From assembly GCA_025765615.1 (NCBI GenBank), contig JAIVFJ010000255.1, forward strand, positions 1 to 64,000: a stretch of DNA of 64,000 bases, in the 5' to 3' direction. The notes beneath the pieces were generated by a model that did no database searches, was not told the DNA's origin, and saw only the letters and a program-made list of their open reading frames with translations. A program made the translations under genes and the position numbers. This stretch comes from Zopfochytrium polystomum. Its lineage: Eukaryota; Chytridiomycota; Chytridiomycetes; Chytridiales; Chytridiaceae. Position 1 is the first letter of the stretch. Each line of letters begins with the position of its first letter. This document shows positions 60,425 through 64,000 of this stretch, one piece after another.

Positions 60425-62032
60425 AAAGCATTTATTCAAAAATTCGGCAAGAAATTCAATCCTGCAGGACATTCGGATTGCAAGCAGCAATTTGCAAGCG
60501 AAACACACGAAGATAAAGGGGTGGAATTGGAAGAGAAGGAGTGACAGATGGAAATAAGTAAGCGATTTTATCTCGAAATTGATTGAAACAAATGCGCAAG
60601 AAGCTTAGCGAGGGGCGAGAAAGTTCGCAGAAAACGGCCAGGGCTTCCTTCACAGGGTGATACTTTCAATTTTCCCTTCCCTTTTGAATCTATGGAGCAG
60701 ACAACACCAATGTTGCTGCAAATGATCGCTCCTGCGTGTGATTGCTGCCTCCTGCTCTGCGCTGGCGATGAATGATTGTTCTGGCTTCTTTGCACTCTGA
60801 TCTTCCAGTGATCCATCTGTTACAGTGATGGGGTGAAGGGTTGTGTGGGTTGGTGATGGGTTTCTAAATTGGAGCGACTGACTGGTGCCTTGTCAATTAT
60901 AAAAATTTTGTGCACTTCCACGAGTGACGCAATTTTGTGCGCAGGTCGGTTTCGTGCAAACAACACAATAAATAGTTCTTTTTTTTTTTTGTGACTACTT
61001 TTTCCCCCTTTTTTGTGGCTTTGGATTTTGGCGGCGCGAATTAGCAACGACAGCGATATCAAATTACGAATTGATTTGTTTGATTGTTTTTATATCCCGT
61101 TCTTTTTTTTTTTTTTTTCTTTTTCTTTTTCAAGCAGAATCGCGATGAGATGCATGAAAAAAGGTTTTTCCTATTTTGTTTTTTATATTTTTCCTTTGTA
61201 TGAATTTAACCCTTTTTCGATTCTTTTTTATCCTGTATTTTTTTTTGAACCCGCACATGCCCCGCGAGTTTGCCGGACATGTGGGGTTTCTTGGCGCGCA
61301 GTTCTCGGTGCTTCTCTGTCTGTCTGGGCCACACCACCCACCATCCGCTTAGCACGACGGCGGGAGTCACTTCCATTCTAAAATATTATTATTATTGTCC
61401 GCATGTATTATTGTGTTTTATTGCATACCAACTACTATCATCATCATCATCACCAATCATTATTGTTCATCATCAAAAACCAATTACCAATGCGGATTTT
61501 TCTTCTTTTTTTTTTTTTTTCGGTGGTTGCAAAGGAACCTCCCTCGTACGCGATGCGTCGGCCGCCCACCCGCCCGGCCGCCCACTCTTCCAATGCATGG
61601 ATCAAGCCTCCATATCCCATCCCAAGCCCCTACCCCCATCGATTGCGAAATGGACAAGGTTTTGAGCCGTGCCGCGCGCGACCGCTGCTCCGCGGGTAAT
61701 AGCAGCGCTCTCTGTTTTTGTTTCTGTCACTGTCTCTGTCTCTGTCACTGTCTCTGTCTCTGTCTCTGTCTCTGTCTCTGTCTCGGTCTCTTTTTCTCTC
61801 TCCTTGTTTTGTTCCGTCCCCCTTGCATTTGTTTGCGTCTTCCTTTTCCGTGTTGCGTTGGTCCTCGATAGGGTGAACGGTACATGTTTTACCTTATCGC
61901 GCCGTTCGTTTGCAGGATGTGAAATTTTTGGTTTTTCTTGTTGTTCTGTTTTCGCAATCTTTTTTTTTCCTTTCTTTCTTACTTTTTTTTTTTTCGTTTC
62001 CAGGTTTGGAAGAGGGGTTTTCCAGGTGTGTG

Positions 62033-62076
<44 letters not shown>

Positions 62077-62540
62077 GTGTGTGACACGCATGATTCACGC
62101 ACGTCAAACCCCATTTTGTTGTTTGTTGCCACTGTCTTTGCCTTTTTCTTCTCCAAAAATCGATTTCATATTTGGGGGAAAATGGAACGAAGGAAAGAAG
62201 CGGAAAGGGAAAGGGAAAGAAAGGGGAAAGAAAGAAAGAAAGAGAGAAGAAAGAAAAAAAGAAAGAACGAGAGTGAGAGAGAGAGAGAGGGACAGAGACA
62301 GAGAGAGAGAGAGAAAAAAAAGCGGCGAGTGCTTTCAACAATGAATAGTATAAATACAAAGCGCGGCTGTGTGCCAGCAGCAAAAGAAAATTTAAGAAAA
62401 GGAAAAGAAAAAGAAAAAGAAAAAAAAAAAGAAAGAAAGAGACGTGGTGTCGCCTCTCCCCTCTCTCTGTCTCTCCATCTCTCTTTGTCTGTCTGTCTGT
62501 CTGTCTATCTGTCTGTCTGTCTCTCTCTCATTCTGGCGTA
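60421..62540. other. Intergenic region with simple repeats
   Basis: No gene recognised. It contains poly-T runs (60,979; 61,104; 61,505), CTGT/CTCT arrays (61,725-61,795), a GT run (62,030-62,075), GAAA-rich sequence (62,190-62,440) and a CT/GTCT array (62,455-62,530) directly before the last gene. The open frames over these are simple-repeat translations. Confidence 0.6.
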
Positions 62541-64000
62541 ATGGGCAGACTGGCCGACCACCACCGCGACCACCGCGACCACCACCAGCACTACTTGCCT
62601 CCCGCCCCCGCCCCCGCCGCCGCCATCGCCACGACCACGACCACTACAACTACCTCCTCCTCCTCCTCCTCCCCCTCCCCGTCCTCGTCCGCTTCTCCCG
62701 CTGCTACCTTTAACCTGCAGCACCACCACCACAAGCAGCAGCACCAGCAGCAGCAGCACCAGAACAAGCAGCAACAGCAGCACCAGCAGCAACAGCTTCC
62801 CCTCCACCTTCTTCCTCCTCCTCCTCCCGTCGTCGTCGTCTTCCCCAGCCAGCAGCACTACCAACACGACGAGCCTCAACATCACCACCAGCTTCACCCG
62901 CCGCCCGTTCCGGTGCCGCCGCGCTCTGGCTCATACGCTCCGCTCGTTGCCCCAAAGCGGCGCGACGACCTTCGGGGCCTTTCTGATGCTGCCGCTGCCG
63001 CTGGTGCTACGGGGCAACTCCACAACCAGCACCAAAACCAGCACCACAACAACCACCACCCCCCACCACCAGCAGAAGCAGCATGCCGCCCCGCATGAGA
63101 AGCTGCATCCGCAAAACCATCACGACCAGCATGACCACTACATGCACGCCAACCACCACCTCGACGCGAACGGCATTGGCCGACCATCTATGGACTCTTG
63201 CCCGTCTCCACCTACCTCGGACGTGCACCTGACCGCCGCGCCCATGGCCGCACTGGCGCCAGCGTCAACCAAGCTCTCGGCTTTCGTCCAGGCGGCCGCC
63301 GAGTCGGTGCACGCGTCGCATTCGCCGTCATCGTTGTCGTTGTCGTCGTCGTACTCGCCGTCCACGTCCGCGTCGCCGCAGCAGCCACCGCTGCCGCCGC
63401 ACCACCTCGCGCGCGCTCTCGGCCACAAGGTCAGCAGCAACGGTGCGCTCTTCCCGACCGACGAGCAGCTCGCCTGGCAGATTTTCATGCTCGAAAACGC
63501 TGAGTACCTCACCGCCGCGTCTTCGCTGCTCGTCGACTCGGTCCTCACCGCCGCCACGCTGGAGGCCCCCGCGAGCAATAACAGCATCGACGGCGACGAC
63601 AAGAACAAAGACGGCGATGGCGACCAGAAGAACAACAACAATATGAGCAACGACGTCAAAGTCAACAACCAAGCGACGCGCGCCTCGCTGCCCTCGTCGC
63701 GCCGCTCGGACACGGACCTTCCCGCGCTGCAGCAGAGAGCCCTTGCCCCGCGCAGTGCCGTCTCGCACGACAATCTCCGCGCGGCGGCGGCAGCGGCATC
63801 TGTTGCGTCGCCGGCGGCTCCGCACCTGCCCCCCGTGACGCCACCTGCCCCAGCGGCGGCGGCATCAAGCGACGTCAGCGACGCCCGTGTTTGCGGCCCC
63901 CGTCACCCCGACGTCGGCGACCACCACCCTTTCGCCGGTCCGGGGCGGCGCATTCGTCTTCCCGGATGCCGCCGCCGCCGCGGCCCGCCGAGTTCACCAG
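62541..64000 (+). CDS. His/Gln/Ala-rich protein, partial, two frame breaks
   Basis: Starts at ATG 62541 in a GTAATGG context, 11 bp after a CT/GTCT array. The first 170 codons are His, Gln, Pro and Ser-rich (HQQQQLPLHLL, HNQHQNQHHNNHH). The frame then moves by +1 at a run of six C (63059-63064), beyond which another frame continues the same His/Gln-rich composition (HHQQKQHAAPHEKLH). That frame later holds a more ordered segment (PTDEQLAWQIFMLENAEYLTAASSLLVDSVL, about 63,458-63,550) and Asp/Asn-rich sequence. Near 63,845-63,870 the good frame moves by +1 again (TPVFAAPVTPTSATTTLSPV to the edge). Removing one C from each run would restore one frame, so sequencing errors or a pseudogene are both possible. 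No family is recognised; it may be a nuclear regulator by composition only. Confidence 0.6.

Noticed and set aside
61669..62541. 290-codon plus-strand open frame
   Set aside because: Runs through GTCT, GT and GAAA simple repeats with no domain.

Overview
The window is eukaryotic and most likely comes from an early-diverging (zoosporic, chytrid-like) fungus. Protein genes are GC-rich and split by many short GT-AG introns, mostly 45-150 nt. Their products carry long Gln, His and Ala tracts, promoters are full of CT and GTCT microsatellites, and the retrotransposons are of fungal type. This placement rests on gene content and style only.

Layout. The left arm (1-28 kb) and the right end (62.5-64 kb) are host gene territory. 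In order they hold: a Cid1-type nucleotidyltransferase (minus, 3' end off the window); a taxilin-family coiled-coil protein (plus); a TALE homeodomain gene (minus) whose 5' exons encode a [12 protein letters not shown] domain; tubulin-folding cofactor D (plus, 12 exons, complete); a small LITAF-domain membrane protein (plus); a Gln-rich two-finger C2H2 regulator (plus); and, at the right edge, a His/Gln-rich protein (plus, partial, with frame breaks).

The stretch from about 29 to 60.4 kb is a transposon cluster: a decayed hAT transposase; a tRNA-derived SINE whose tail is copied from the LINE further right; a decayed Ty1/copia element (33522-46862, TSD CTTGC); nested inside it a young and apparently intact Ty3/gypsy chromovirus (36809-42113, identical LTRs, TSD ATACT); two solo LTRs of that chromovirus; two LTR-like repeat families; and a frame-shifted LINE (about 52.0-60.4 kb) with ORF1, endonuclease, reverse transcriptase, RNase H and a poly(A) tail.

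The host genes do not form a pathway. TBCD serves tubulin folding, taxilin vesicle traffic, the transferase RNA 3'-end tailing, and LITAF endosomal membranes; the homeodomain and C2H2 proteins are likely transcription regulators. The strongest novel leads are the SINE/LINE pair sharing a hairpin tail, the self-priming signature of the chromovirus, a short sequence present once with an intron-like insert and once without it, and the [12 protein letters not shown] homeodomain architecture. Exon boundaries were read by eye and reading frames checked by hand; no database search was possible.
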